The notes: generated from the sequence alone by a model not told the origin. DNA of 64,000 bases from Pythium myriotylum (GCA_023091665.1 JALJCQ010000012.1:3658001-3722000); one strand, 5' to 3'. Shown: positions 9,410-20,246, counted from the first letter of the stretch. Translations and numbers: made by a program.

Positions 9410-9681
9410 CGCATGGCATTAGTATCTGTCAACTCAATCTCCTATAGAGCTCCGTCTGATGTCTCAATCGATTTTAATCGATTGTACCCTAGCGGTCCTT
9501 TTTGAAGTGCCGTAAGGGTGCAAAACTATTCAATAGTGAATCGCACAACTGCAGTAAGTTGCGCAATGAGTTTATATCAACAACGATACTACTCTCAGCG
9601 CGTTGCAGTAGTTTCAGTCTTCTTTTGTACCCGGTAGAGGTCGCTTTTCGAAATGTGTGCGGGAACACGCATAAAAGCTAC
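9410..9681. other. 3' flank of nucleotidase gene 1
   Basis: No gene. The last 80 bases resemble the 3' flank of gene 3 (18600-18674), which supports duplication of the whole unit. Confidence 0.4.
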
Positions 9682-11252
9682 TTAGAAGGATACGAACGAG
9701 CGCACAGTCTTATCGCTGTCGCAGTACGTCGAGTTGGCCTGGTTCTCGAAGTAGGTCTCGAGTGCCGTGTCCACGCGCGTGGCCTCCGACTCCTTGACGA
9801 GCACGGTGTACGAGACGCCCGTGATGACGCTGAACTCGGACGTGAATAGGAAGTTGCTCAGCACGAGCTTGAATGAGTCCGTGTCCTGCACAGGGCCCGT
9901 GCGCGTCGGGTGGCCCGACCACTCAAGGCTCTGGAGCGAGCCAACGCTCTGACCCGTGCACTTGTACACGTACTTGACGCCAGCGATGTGCACGTAGAGA
10001 CCATTGAGAACGACCTGGCCAGCGCCGCAGCTGCCGACCATTTCGCGCTCAATGAACTTCTTGAGCGACGCGCCGTCAGTTTGCACGGCCATGATCGTGT
10101 TGCCGAAGGGTGACCAGCCGACGACTTCACCGAGAGTAATCGATCCGGCAGGATAGACCTTATCGGTACGGATACCACCGCCGTTCATCACGACGACGTC
10201 ACCGGTGCCCGGGCCGTAGAAGCTCATCTGGGCGTCTGTGAAAAAGTGGCCAATGGGTGCATCCTTCTTGCGCACGACGTCGTAAGTGAGATCGAGTGGC
10301 TCGCAGAGCGAGCCCACGACGCGAGAAAAGAGCTCGCCAATTCGCTTCGAGTAGCCGTTGATAATCGAGTCAAGAGCCGGGTCGGTCGGCATCTCCTCCG
10401 TAATTGGAATCGCCGTGTGCTTCATGCGGAAGGTTGCGGCGTTGCTCGAGTCCTTGGCAAAGTACTCGATGTGCGAGGTCCAGATCGACCGGAAGTCATA
10501 ATCGGCCTTGACGTAGGGCGTGCCGAAGTTGGTTTGCAGCATCGACGCGTGGTCGTGTCCGGCGTAGATCATGTGGATACCGGGCACTTCCTTAGACAGA
10601 CGGTTGTCGTCCGCGAGTTCCTGGTGCGTGAGGGCGATGATCATGTCGACGCCCTGTGCTGGAGCAGCGAGACCTGTTTCTTGGCGGCCTCGATGGGGTC
10701 CGTCCAGAAGAGACCCTTGCTCGAGTCCTTCATGTCGTACATGACACCGAAGAGGCCAACCTTCAGCTTGCCATACGTCGGGTGGTCGAATTGCTTGACT
10801 GCGTTGGGCTCCGTGTTGCGGAGGAGTGCACCCGTGCTGAGTTCGTAGCAGTTGGCGTTGAGCCACGGGAACTTGGTGGCGCTCGAGACGTTCAAGAACG
10901 CGTCGACGCCGAAATCGAACTCGTGGTTACCCAGACACGCAAAGTCGACACCGATGGCATTGTGTGCGTCCACCATCTGCATGCCTTTGAACTGCGAAGA
11001 CCAAAGGGACGGTGACATGGTATCGCCAGCAAAGAGCACGAGGCTGTTGGGGTTCTTGGCGCGCATGTCCTTCGCGATGGGTACGACACGCGACGGACCA
11101 CCGATGTTGGGGCCGTTGACGGTGTCCTGGAGCATTTCGTAGACATCGTTATAGGCGAGGACGTCGAGCACAGCTGTGAGAGTGCGAGCTGCCTGGACAG
11201 ATCCGGCGGCCACAGCGACCACGACGAACGTGATGGAGTTGAAGAACTTCAT
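9682..11252 (-). pseudogene. secreted 5'-nucleotidase family gene 1, broken by a one-base deletion
   Basis: The sequence is nearly identical to gene 2 (14731-16302) but 1571 bases instead of 1572. Near 10659-10660 one C (plus strand) is missing: GCCCTGTGCTGGAGC here, GCCCTGTGCCTGGAGC in the same stretch of genes 3 and 4. The frame breaks after about residue 198 of 523 (KKQVSLLQ) and ends six codons later. The remainder, with the GHDH motif and the whole C-terminal nucleotidase domain, is intact in the next frame. The start (MKFFNSITFV) opens a signal peptide. The gene is divergent from gene 2, and an Inr-like element lies at 11337-11350. A sequencing error is possible, as all other codons look functional. 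Confidence 0.85.
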
Positions 11253-11336
11253 TGCAATGGTGTTGCGAAGAGTGGAGGAAGACCGGAAGGCACGGTGCGG
11301 ACGGAGTCTCTGAGAGTAGACTGGTAGCCACGAAGT

Positions 11337-11350
11337 AAATGTGGAAGTGA
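11337..11350 (-). promoter_or_regulatory. Inr-like core promoter of nucleotidase gene 1
   Basis: The minus strand reads TCACTTCCACATTT, close to the oomycete TCATTYYNCAWTTT element, about 85 bases upstream of the ATG. The same block is at the same place in gene 3. Confidence 0.45.
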
Positions 11351-12359
11351 ATTCGCTATTTATCGGTGAACCGAGAGTTGGGGGGGATGGCTCAGGTGAG
11401 TACTGGGGACTTCGACTCGAAATAGGAGTCACTCCGATGTCCCAGATAGCCATCGGCATGTTAATGGGAGCGAAGGCGTCTTTTCCAGCGGCATAGTTGG
11501 ACGAGAGTATTGAGTTGATGACCACGATAGAGCGACAGGGTTGCTGGCTGCCATTGAGACTAGTTGGCAGCCAGCGACAAGAATAGACTGTATCGACGAC
11601 TCAAGTTGAGTGCTCGATTCGCCAGCAGTTGTTCTGTCGGGAAAGTCCACGACTTGGCAGTGTCTCGTGGATGCTGCAATAGTGATGCTTCGTGTTTCAG
11701 TATCATTTTGTTGGCTGCCACTGCGTGCCATTGTCTGCTAGTAACGATTACGACTTGGCTTGAAGTGACGAGCGAGGACTGATCATTCCAATCCAGGTCA
11801 CAAGCGTGGCATTTTCTTTTGATCGGCAGTAGAATCGTTGATGTTGATGGAGGCGAAGGCAAGAAATGTGCCCTAATTGCTGGGGCTCTGTGTGCTCCTT
11901 TCTGTACAGGGATTGAAAGGTATCGCTGCACGACGTCTGAATTTCTTTTCGACGACAATGTCACATCACCACTAGAAAATGCATCGTCTTCGATTCACGC
12001 AACAATGATTTCTGGTGGTGCAACTGTCCAGACGTGTAACAACGAGGAGAGAAGTTATAAAACCATTGGCAATTGCAATCCCGACGTTCTTTGCTCTGAC
12101 GATCGAGAACCGTTTCGTTTTAAAAAACGAAACGGTTGCCGATCGTCAGAGGCGCATCACCGCCACGACGTGGTGCGCCCGGGTCATGCGCCTCTTGGGC
12201 ATTCATGATGAGGTAGGTTGGATGCATCTGGTTGAAGAGCATGTTCGTAGTTCAAAGAACTATGTTAAGCCGCCGCAAGGCCGAGTTTGAGTCGCAACAG
12301 CAACTACAGGCTAACGGGCAACGCAGGTTGAGGACGCTCACATCCTCCCAGCATCGTTT
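11351..12359. other. shared spacer of divergent pair 1 (homologous to 20400-21860)
   Basis: No gene. The blocks 11440-11520, 11545-11770 and 12150-12260 are recognisable in the same order in the second unit at 20455-20535, 21178-21430 and 21738-21860. On the minus strand both units carry a short coding-like piece (LIMNAQEAQDMDAALRGGDA in unit 2), a gene remnant of unknown kind. Confidence 0.5.
12094..12151. repeat. near-perfect hairpin, 28-bp arms, 2-base loop
   Basis: Arms 12094-12121 and 12124-12151 pair with two adjacent mismatches. The unit 2 counterpart near 21700-21740 does not show the hairpin. Confidence 0.85.
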
Positions 12360-13015
12360 GTTGGATGCGATGAGCTGGTGCAGGCAGGGCCTGTCCGTGG
12401 GGTGATGGACTTCGCTCGTGAGTGCAGGAAGCCGCGATATTCGGGTGTCAAGATCCTCGCCATTCAGCTCTTTTTACTTTACGCGTACGCACAAACCTGG
12501 CATTTTAGCCAAGTTGACCTCACGTGGACGGAAATCGCTAACATTAGAGGGGTCATCGACCCTCACCGCACGCTCATACTTCGCCTCAAAGGAGACCGTC
12601 TCAGCAAATGGGACCGAACCCAGCGACAGCCAGGTTGCCCAGGCTGTCCAAACCTCGGCTTGTGGGCGTGTCCGCGCGCCCAACAACTCTGGACGTAGAT
12701 GCTGCACCATTGGAGCCCTCTGTGGTCCCGGGAGCACGTACCCGACCTCCCAGAGACCAAGGCCGCGTTCTTCTCCTTGCACCTACCTGCTGCGCCGGAC
12801 TTGTTATCGTCCAACCCGAGCATGGCACGTCTCCCGCCTCCCACGGGAGAGGACACAAGTCGTTAAACCCCCTCCTTGGGAGGGGGTTAAAATAGAGGGG
12901 GGTTGAATTGGAGGGAGGGGGCTGAAATACAAAGTTTACAGTAATTGCCAAGTTGACCCAAGGTAATCAAGAAACGCATAGCGTTCACATTATTTTTGGG
13001 CTCAATACACTGCCT
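12360..13015 (+). mobile_element. LINE-B fragment (zinc-knuckle region and 3' end)
   Basis: The plus strand encodes RTLILRLKGDRLSKWDRTQR, then CPGC and WACPRAQQLW, matching the region before the RNase H domain in the intact LINE (RLLLRRIKGGRLSGWDRLHK ... CPHC ... WSCSMAQDLW). The RNase H domain itself is missing. The end is the LINE-B type: CCAAGTTGACCCAAGGTAA, then a tail with GGGCTCAATACACTGCCTTC and ATCATT. Confidence 0.6.
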
Positions 13016-13029
13016 TCATCATTGCGGTA

Positions 13030-14683
13030 GTGTGTTCCGTTAAAACCGCTCGAGGTCAACCACTGCAAGACCATCACCAACAATCAACTGGTTCATAACA
13101 TGTTACACGTCGAATGAACCGAACAACACAACACCACCCACTGAATGTTCTTAAGTGTCGAGCCATGGAGTTTCTCGTTACGAGTACTGTACGTCCGTCT
13201 CCGCGCCTCCTTCGTTGCTCCCCATAACATTGCAATGAGTGATCGCTTGTGGTCGCGCACAGAAGCGCAGTTAAGTATCCTGCCCCCATCGAAACGGGAT
13301 TCAACGTTCCCGCACACATCCCATACCTGAGATGACGCGGCCCACTGAGCTTTCGCGCCATACGTGGCTGCCTTACTCAGACTTCCACACCAACTGTCAA
13401 TGATGCACTAGGTTTCGCGGTATGGCGAGGCCTATACGTCCCGTGAACCAACACCTCAGCAAGATACATAACATGGATCTTGCTGAGGTCTACTGAAATA
13501 AGGGTCGGCAACTCTCCATGTTCGAAGCGGTCGAACGACTGTGGGACCTTCGCACTGGCCAGTGCGAAAAATCTCTCATGTGTGTGATATGATCCTCTGC
13601 CAGAGGATCATATCACCAGCCTGAGAGATTTTTCGAACGCGAGCGGCGCTCTGGATCTTCTGATGTGAAACATTGAGTCTCCAGAGGAATTTGGCGGCGA
13701 TGGTGCACTGGTGTGGATTGAATTGAATTGTCAAACGTTGTGCCGCCAACGTCAAGAACGAGCTATGTTTTGTACAGTACAATCGAATCGTACCACCGAT
13801 AAGCATCTCCCGGTGTCGAAATGCAGTCAGGCCCAGTAATACTGTACTGTACCGTTGCACAAGTGAGCAGATCCTGAGAGCATTCACCGTGAACGCACTG
13901 TTACCGATGTGAGAACAACAGCAAAACCAGATTGTGGTGGATAATGCGTTACAGTGTGAGGAAGATGGGCACTCAAAAGCGTTGTGTAAGCTCTCAGAAT
14001 CGCAAAGTTTCTCATGCGCGCAGCACCACCTGACATTTCGCGTCTAGGATGGACGATTTACCACTCGGAAGAAATGGTTGCTGGTAACACTCAGACGAGT
14101 GAACGACCTACTCGTTCCCTTACAGGTTCTCTCGCCTCAGGGTGAGAAAACGTCGACAGATTCACGACGAACTACTCACCGGTACGGGTTGACGTCTTGA
14201 TCACTCGCCTTCGACAGGATCTTGGTTCGAAGAAAACAAAGTCAAGTGAATGTCCGCGTCAAAATCTCGTGATATCGTCAACTTCTTCTGGCGATGAGAG
14301 AAGAAGCACGTCGCAACTACTGCCAATCAAAGAGTTGGCACGAATGTGTCACGTGACACCTGTTAAATCTGCCGGATCTTTTGCCGTTCAACCCATAGAA
14401 TCTCGTCTTTCGTCTAGCTCCATCACATTCAAGATAGAATCGATTGAATTGATCAGCCCACCAGAATCAGGATGGAAGATGCATTCCGTCCCTCCATTCT
14501 ATTAGAGCGTGCAACCGGACGAGAATGAAGGGGGGATGGGGCTTTGGAATGGCCGAGAGATTCTGCTGGAAACTGAGGACTCGAAACTTGTGATATGAGA
14601 TCTACAAAATTCTGGGCCACTTGATTTCCACTTGAGTGTCGATGGAAGTGGAAGCCGGCAGTACACAAACGCATTCCTAGGCT
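13030..14683. repeat. 5' flank of nucleotidase gene 2, duplicated at 22405-24010 and partly at 17760-18620
   Basis: No gene is seen. The stretch is co-linear with the 5' flank of gene 4: both begin AAAACCGCTCGAGGTCAA and both carry GGGGCTTTGGAATGGCCGAG about 0.2 kb before the ATG. A shortened third copy lies between the units. Confidence 0.75.
13556..13634. repeat. compound hairpin absent from the paralogous flank
   Basis: TTCGCACTGGCCAGTGCGAA is a perfect palindrome. It is followed by nested stems 13566-13578/13622-13634 and 13584-13599/13601-13616. In the duplicate at 22911-22955 about 40 bases forming the left arms are missing, leaving only the right arms. Confidence 0.85.
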
Positions 14684-14698
14684 CTCATTCTTCAATTC
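14684..14698 (+). promoter_or_regulatory. oomycete Inr/FPR-like core promoter of nucleotidase gene 2
   Basis: CTCATTCTTCAATTC agrees with the consensus CTCATTYYNCAWTTT at 14 of 15 positions. It ends 32 bases before the ATG at 14731, a usual distance for oomycete genes. Confidence 0.65.
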
Positions 14699-14730
14699 AC
14701 TTCCACCAGATAAAGTGCATACTTTTCAGC

Positions 14731-16302
14731 ATGAAGTTGTTCCAGTCCGTTACGTTCGTCGTGGTCGCTGTAGCCGCCGGATATGTCCAAGCAGCTCGTA
14801 CTCTCACAGCTGTGCTCGACGTCCTCGCCTACAACGATGTCTACGAAATGCTCCAGGACACCGTCAACGGCCTCAACATCGGTGGCCCGTCGCGTGTCGT
14901 ACCCATCGCGAAGGACATGCGCGCCAAGAACCCCAACAGCCTTGTGCTCTTTGCTGGCGATACCATGTCACCGTCCCTTTGGTCTTCGCAGTTCAAAGGC
15001 ATGCAGATGGTGGATGCGCACAATGCCATCGGTGTCGACTTTGCGTGTCTGGGTAACCACGAGTTCGATTTCGGCGTCGACGCGTTCTTGAACGTCTCGA
15101 GCGCCACCAAGTTCCCGTGGCTCAACGCCAACTGCTACGAACTCAGCACGGGTGCACTCCTCCGCAACACGGAGCCCAACGCAGTCAAGCAATTCGACCA
15201 CCCGACGTATGGCAAGCTGAAGGTTGGCCTCTTCGGTGTCATGTACGACATGAAGGACTCGAGCAAGGGTCTCTTCTGGACGGACCCCATCGAGGCCGCC
15301 AAGAAACAGGTCTCGCTGCTCCAGGCACAGGGCGTCGACATGATCATCGCCCTCACGCACCAGGAACTCGCGGACGACAACCGTCTGTCTAAGGAAGTGC
15401 CCGGTATCCACATGATCTACGCCGGACACGACCACGCGTCGATGCTGCAAACCAACTTCGGCACGCCCTACGTCAAGGCCGATTATGACTTCCGGTCGAT
15501 CTGGACCTCGCACATCGAGTACTTTGCCAAGGACTCGAGCAACGCCGCAACCTTCCGCATGAAGCACACGGCGATTCCAATTACGGAGGAGATGCCGACC
15601 GACCCGGCTCTTGACTCGATTATCAACGGCTACTCGAAGCGAATTGGCGAGCTCTTTTCTCGCGTCGTGGGCTCGCTCTGCGAGCCACTCGATCTCACTT
15701 ACGACGTCGTGCGCAAGAAGGATGCACCCATTGGCCACTTTTTCACAGACGCCCAGATGAGCTTCTACGGCCCGGGCACCGGTGACGTCGTCGTGATGAA
15801 CGGCGGTGGTATCCGTACCGATAAGGTCTATCCTGCCGGATCGATTACTCTCGGTGAAGTCGTCGGCTGGTCACCCTTCGGCAACACGATCATGGCCGTG
15901 CAAACTGACGGCGCGTCGCTCAAGAAGTTCATTGAGCGCGAAATGGTCGGCAGCTGCGGCGCTGGCCAGGTCGTTCTCAATGGTCTCTACGTGCACATCG
16001 CTGGCGTCAAGTACGTGTACAAGTGCACGGGTCAGAGCGTTGGCTCGCTCCAGAGCCTTGAGTGGTCGGGCCACCCGACGCGCACGGGCCCGGTGCAGGA
16101 CACGGACTCGTTCAAGCTCGTGCTGAGCAACTACCTATTCACGTCCGAGTTCAGCGTCATCACGGGCGTCTCGTACACCGTGCTCGTCAAGGAGTCGGAG
16201 GCCACGCGTGTGGACACGGCACTCGAGACTTACTTCAAGAACCAGGCCAACTCGACGTACTGCGACAGCGACAAGACTGTGCGCTCATTCGTCTCATTCT
16301 AA
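14731..16302 (+). CDS. secreted 5'-nucleotidase/2',3'-cyclic phosphodiesterase family protein, gene 2
   Basis: 523 aa from ATG 14731, chosen because it opens a signal peptide (MKLFQSVTFVVVAVAAGYVQA). The N-terminal metallophosphatase domain shows YNDVYEM (34-40), FAGDTMSPSL (74-83), GNHEFDFG (108-115), ALTHQE (207-212) and GHDH (232-235), the residues that bind the two metal ions in the UshA/CD73 family. The C-terminal nucleotide-binding domain shows NGGGIRTD (357-364) and SPFGN (381-385). The length fits the family. There is no C-terminal hydrophobic GPI signal, so release outside the cell is expected. It likely hydrolyses extracellular nucleotides to nucleosides and phosphate. It is divergent from gene 1 across a 3.5-kb spacer and almost identical to it in protein sequence. 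It is intact. Confidence 0.92.
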   Translation: MKLFQSVTFVVVAVAAGYVQAARTLTAVLDVLAYNDVYEMLQDTVNGLNIGGPSRVVPIAKDMRAKNPNSLVLFAGDTMSPSLWSSQFKGMQMVDAHNAIGVDFACLGNHEFDFGVDAFLNVSSATKFPWLNANCYELSTGALLRNTEPNAVKQFDHPTYGKLKVGLFGVMYDMKDSSKGLFWTDPIEAAKKQVSLLQAQGVDMIIALTHQELADDNRLSKEVPGIHMIYAGHDHASMLQTNFGTPYVKADYDFRSIWTSHIEYFAKDSSNAATFRMKHTAIPITEEMPTDPALDSIINGYSKRIGELFSRVVGSLCEPLDLTYDVVRKKDAPIGHFFTDAQMSFYGPGTGDVVVMNGGGIRTDKVYPAGSITLGEVVGWSPFGNTIMAVQTDGASLKKFIEREMVGSCGAGQVVLNGLYVHIAGVKYVYKCTGQSVGSLQSLEWSGHPTRTGPVQDTDSFKLVLSNYLFTSEFSVITGVSYTVLVKESEATRVDTALETYFKNQANSTYCDSDKTVRSFVSF

Positions 16303-16379
16303 GCCACAACTCGTAGGATTTGGTCCACAAATAAATTTCACATACTATTTCCGCATACTGTTGTGCACTCTTTCTACCT

Positions 16380-16570
16380 GTCGGTCATACAGAGTTGAAC
16401 CCCATCGAACTTGTCTGGACCCGTATGAAGGCTTCCATAGCCAACAAAATGTCGACTTCTCGTTGGAGGAAGTCGAGCAGTTTGCTCACGAGTTCATCGA
16501 TTCGTTCGACGCTGCCTAATGGCACAAGTACCTCGAACACTGCTTCAATATTGAAGAACACTACATTTGA
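16380..16570 (+). pseudogene. C-terminal remnant of a Tc1/IS630-like (DDE) transposase
   Basis: LNPIELVWTRMKASIANK is the typical last catalytic block of DDE_3 transposases, with Glu in NPIELVW. After a frameshift it continues VDFSLEEVEQFAHEFIDSFD, a stop, and WHKYLEHCFNIEEHYI. It lies just after nucleotidase gene 2. The rest of the element is missing. Confidence 0.6.
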
Positions 16571-16689
16571 GCGGGTGACGCTATCGAGCTATTTGACTCT
16601 AATATCTACAAAATCAAAATATTGGAAATGTCCGATTAAAATCAGACATTTCAAGCTTGAGGCGACCATTCTGAGAACATTTTCCGCTT

Positions 16690-17422
16690 TGCCCTTGTCG
16701 ATAGATCAGTGCTCGCGATCGTGCACAATGGTGGGTAGCCCTGGCGTTTGCTGTCGAACCACCAGAGCTTCCAAGTTCCAAACGCATCGATGCTCAGAAA
16801 GTCGAAGTTTTCCGGTGGGATATGGAATATTCCACCCCAGAGGCGCTACTTTGGGGGTTCAACTGATTTCCATTTGTGAGGACTTCTCGATCTGCTACTC
16901 TAAGAATCGCTACTTTGGCTGGGGCGACACGCTCTGCTGGTTTTGCGCTGCGACGGATTCGCGAGGAGTGATGTGGACTTGCAGCAACGCGTTTTTGATC
17001 GCACATTCTAGCACATCTTTGGTGACATTCCCCGCGCGGGCGCCACGCTCGTCAAGAATTTGTGCGGTCCCCTCGAGCAACACACTCGGTAACTTGTCGA
17101 CAGGAGCTTCCACTTTCTCTTGCTGCACGTATAACTCCACGTGCGGGGGGGATTCCTGTCGCGCGCATCCACGGCGACTCGCCAACAACAAGCTCCTGGA
17201 CCACTCCAACACGAATCTCGTGATGCCGAAAGAGATACGTCGCCATCAGCGGGTGCGTCGCGTCGAGAGTGGCAACTAGGTAATCGGCGTGGTGCACAAA
17301 AGATGCTAGACACAGTCGCAGGATTGGCACGAGCTCCCGCTGTACATCTTCTGTGTGCCTGGCGCTTTACATGCAGCGCGCGCTTCCTCTACGGTGACGC
17401 TGCAGCCCGCGCTTCGAACCAT
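16690..17422 (-). pseudogene. broken paralogue of the 320-aa ORF at 6910-7872
   Basis: On the minus strand the same motifs appear in the same order: ILRLCLASFVHHADYLVATL, THPLMATYLF, MRATGIPP, then HVELYVQQEKVEAPVDKLPS in another frame, DERGARAGNVTKDVLECAI, and FGTWKLWWFDSKRQGYPPL. At least two frameshifts interrupt it, near 17330 and 17165. The start would be the ATG at 17422. It confirms that this unnamed family is repeated in the genome. Confidence 0.7.
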
Positions 17423-17787
17423 CTTGTTGACCGACAACTGCTACGGCTTGTCGCTCAGGCGGTCCGCTTCAACACCATTTGTTATAATCAACCAGGAGGC
17501 ACCACAATCATAGCCTGCCGAGCCTTCGAAATCGCCCCAACCGGCACTGTGGCGAAACTGCTGTTGGTCTCCGAGCCAAACGGCGCCTCCCAAAACAGTG
17601 GTTTGGAAAATCCACCATTTTGTCCCACGCTGTTCCTGGACAAACTATAGAGAGCCTACGAAAGGAAGAGAATCCGTTGTTTTGATTTTGGGTAGCAGAT
17701 GTCGACAGGTGCATGAGTGTTTTTTCTAACCCCTTTTTTTCTATTGCTAGGTATCTCCAGCTCATCACGATCGCTTGTGGACGCGCG
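17423..17787. other. no gene recognised
   Basis: Only short frames. The last bases (17765-17804) match the gene 2 flank near 13245-13275. Confidence 0.35.
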
Positions 17788-17804
17788 CAGAAGCGCAGTT
17801 TAGT

Positions 17805-18186
17805 TCGGCTGTAACGCCCTTGTACTCAGGCAACTACGCGACCACCGACCCCCTCGCAATCGTGCACTAGCCAATCTTTACCTATCCGCACGTCAACTGG
17901 CTGACCTCACCGAAGTCTCGGCCTGGACCCGCCACCCAAGGGCCCACAACAAGATGGCCGGGCAACTCGGCAAACTCGGTACAACACCGAGCGGAGAAAC
18001 CCCCCTTGAACGCCTTCGTTCCCAAGACAGCCGGGCTGCCTTGTCGAACTTGCTCTACAACGACCTTCGTCCATGGTGGCCCACTCGTGTCCACCACCCT
18101 GACACATAAAGGCCTGCATGTACAGCCCATCAAGCTATTAGGATTCACAGGATGAACTCAATAGACTTCACTTGCATCATCATCAT
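17805..18186 (+). mobile_element. LINE-B insertion, 5'-truncated, 382 bp, with 17-bp target duplication
   Basis: CAGAAGCGCAGTTTAGT flanks the insert exactly (17788-17804 and 18187-18203). The insert encodes the RNase H end (LVLRQLRDHRPPRNRALANL ... TRHPRAHNKMAGQL) to a stop at about 18108. It ends with the LINE-B tail TATTAGGATTCACAGGATG, AACTCAATAGACTTCAC and (CAT)n. The related flank at 13255-13275 shows the uninterrupted site. Confidence 0.88.
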
Positions 18187-18203
18187 CAGAAGCGCAGTTT
18201 AGT

Positions 18204-18620
18204 ATCCTGCCCCCATCGAAACGGGATTCAACGTTCCAGCACACCTGAGATAACGCAGCCCACTGAGCTTTCCCGCCATACGTGGCTGCTTCAAGCAGAC
18301 TTCCACAGCAGCCACAATGATGCATTAGCTTTTGTGGCATGGCAAGGCCTTGGTGGGTCACGGGACTCGGCGGTGTGCAACGTATGTGCCTTGTCGTAGC
18401 CTACTGAAAGAAGAGTCAACAAATCGAAGACGTCGAATGACGGTGGGACCTGTGTGTATCGCGAACGTTCAGTATTTTGGTACGGAGAGGAGCACATCGC
18501 AACTACCTGCAATCAAAGTTGACACGAATGTGTCAAGCCCCACCTACTGTATTAAATCTACGAGATCTCTTGCCACGACCATTGACTCTCGTCTGTCGCC
18601 GGGATCAACGTGCGGTATGG
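18204..18620. repeat. shortened third copy of the nucleotidase 5' flank
   Basis: The first part matches 13275-13460 and the last part 14285-14415, with an internal deletion. It then runs into the 3' flank of gene 3. No gene. Confidence 0.6.
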
Positions 18621-18674
18621 TTTTAGTCTCTTTTTTCTACCCAACCGAAGTTCGCTACTCTCAGAAGAAGTTTT

Positions 18675-20246
18675 CTAAAAGGACACGAACGAGCGAACGG
18701 TTTTATCGCTGTCGCAGTACGTCGAGTTGGGCTGCTTCTTGAGGTAGGTCTCGAGTGCCGTGTCCACACGCGTGGCCTCCGACTCCTTAACGAGCACGCT
18801 GTAGTTGACGCCCGAGATGACACTGAACTCGGCCGTGAATAGGTAGTTGCTCAGCACGAGCTTGAACGAGTCCGTGTCCTGCACAGGGCCCGTGCGCGTC
18901 GGGTGCCCCGACCACTCGATGTTCGTGATAGTGCCAGCGCTAAGACCCGTGCACTTGAACGTGTACTTGACGCGCGCGGTGTGCACGTAGAGACCGTTGA
19001 GAATCACGACGTCACTGCCGCAGCTACCGACCATCTCGCGCGTGATAAACTTCTTGAGCGATGCGCCGTCGGTCTCCACGACCATGATCGTGTTACCGAA
19101 GGGAGACCATGCGACGACCTGCGCGAGCGTGAGCGTCCCAGCTGGATAGATCTTATCGGTACGGATACCGCCGCCGTTCATTACGACCACATCGCCAGTG
19201 CCCGGACCATAGAAGCTCATCTGTGCGTCGGTGAAGACGTGGCCGATTGGCGCATCCATTGCACGGACAACCTTGTTAGTAAGATCCAGCGGTTCGCAGA
19301 GCGTACCAACAACGCGAGCAAAAAGCTCGCCAATACGTTTGGAGTAGTCGTTGATAATCGAGTCAAGAGCCGGGTCGGTCGGCATCTCCTCCGTAATTGG
19401 AACCGCCGTGTGCTTCATGCGGAAGGTCGCGGCGTTGCTCGCATCCTTGGCGAAGTACTCGATGTGCGAGGTCCAGATCGATCGGAAATCAAAGTCAGCC
19501 TTGACGTACGGCGTACCAAAGTTGGTTTGCAGCATCGACGCGTGGTCGTGTCCGGCGTAGATCATGTGGATACCAGGCACTTCCTTAGACAAACGATTGT
19601 CATCAGCCAGGTCCTGGTGCGTAAGGGCGATGATCATGTCGACGCCCTGTGCCTGGAGCAGCGAGACCTGTTTCTTGGCGGCCTCGATGGGGTCCGTCCA
19701 GAAGAGACCCTTGCTCGAGTCCTTCATGTCGTACATGACACCGAAGAGGCCGATCTTGATCCTACCAAAGGCTGGGTGGTTTAATCGCTTGATTGTATTC
19801 GGTTTCGTATTGCGGAGGAGCTTGCCCGTGCTGAGTTCATAGCAGTTGGCGTTGAGCCACGGGAACTTGGTGGCGCTCGAGACGTTCAAGAACGCGTCGA
19901 CGCCGAAATCGAACTCGTGGTTACCCAGACACGCGAAATCAGCTCCAATTGCATTGTGCGCATCAACCATCTGCATGCCTTTGAACTGCGAGGACCAAAG
20001 CGACGGCGACATGGTATCGCCAGCAAAGAGCACGAGGCTGTTGGGGTTCTTGGCGCGCATGTCCTTCGCGATGGGTACGACACGCGACGGGCCACCGATG
20101 TTGAGGCCGTTGACGGTGTCCTGGAGCATTTCGTAGACATCGTTGTAGGCGAGGACATCAAGCACAGCCGTGACGTTACGAGCTGCTTGGACATATCCGG
20201 CGACACCAGCGACCATGAAGAACGTGATGGACTGGAAGAACTTCAT
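18675..20246 (-). CDS. secreted 5'-nucleotidase family protein, gene 3
   Basis: 523 aa. The start at 20246 gives the signal peptide MKFFQSITFFMVAGVAGYVQA. All metal-site motifs (YNDVYEM, GDTMSPSL, GNHEFDFG, ALTHQD, GHDH) and C-terminal motifs (NGGGIRTD, SPFGN) are present. From the block after residue 160 to near the end it is practically identical to gene 4, while residues 139-165 (STGKLLRNTKPN...) differ from gene 4 and resemble other family members, so the gene is a mosaic. Its 5' flank is homologous to that of gene 1, not gene 4. It is probably an extracellular nucleotidase and is divergent from gene 4. Confidence 0.92.
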   Translation of the reverse strand: MKFFQSITFFMVAGVAGYVQAARNVTAVLDVLAYNDVYEMLQDTVNGLNIGGPSRVVPIAKDMRAKNPNSLVLFAGDTMSPSLWSSQFKGMQMVDAHNAIGADFACLGNHEFDFGVDAFLNVSSATKFPWLNANCYELSTGKLLRNTKPNTIKRLNHPAFGRIKIGLFGVMYDMKDSSKGLFWTDPIEAAKKQVSLLQAQGVDMIIALTHQDLADDNRLSKEVPGIHMIYAGHDHASMLQTNFGTPYVKADFDFRSIWTSHIEYFAKDASNAATFRMKHTAVPITEEMPTDPALDSIINDYSKRIGELFARVVGTLCEPLDLTNKVVRAMDAPIGHVFTDAQMSFYGPGTGDVVVMNGGGIRTDKIYPAGTLTLAQVVAWSPFGNTIMVVETDGASLKKFITREMVGSCGSDVVILNGLYVHTARVKYTFKCTGLSAGTITNIEWSGHPTRTGPVQDTDSFKLVLSNYLFTAEFSVISGVNYSVLVKESEATRVDTALETYLKKQPNSTYCDSDKTVRSFVSF

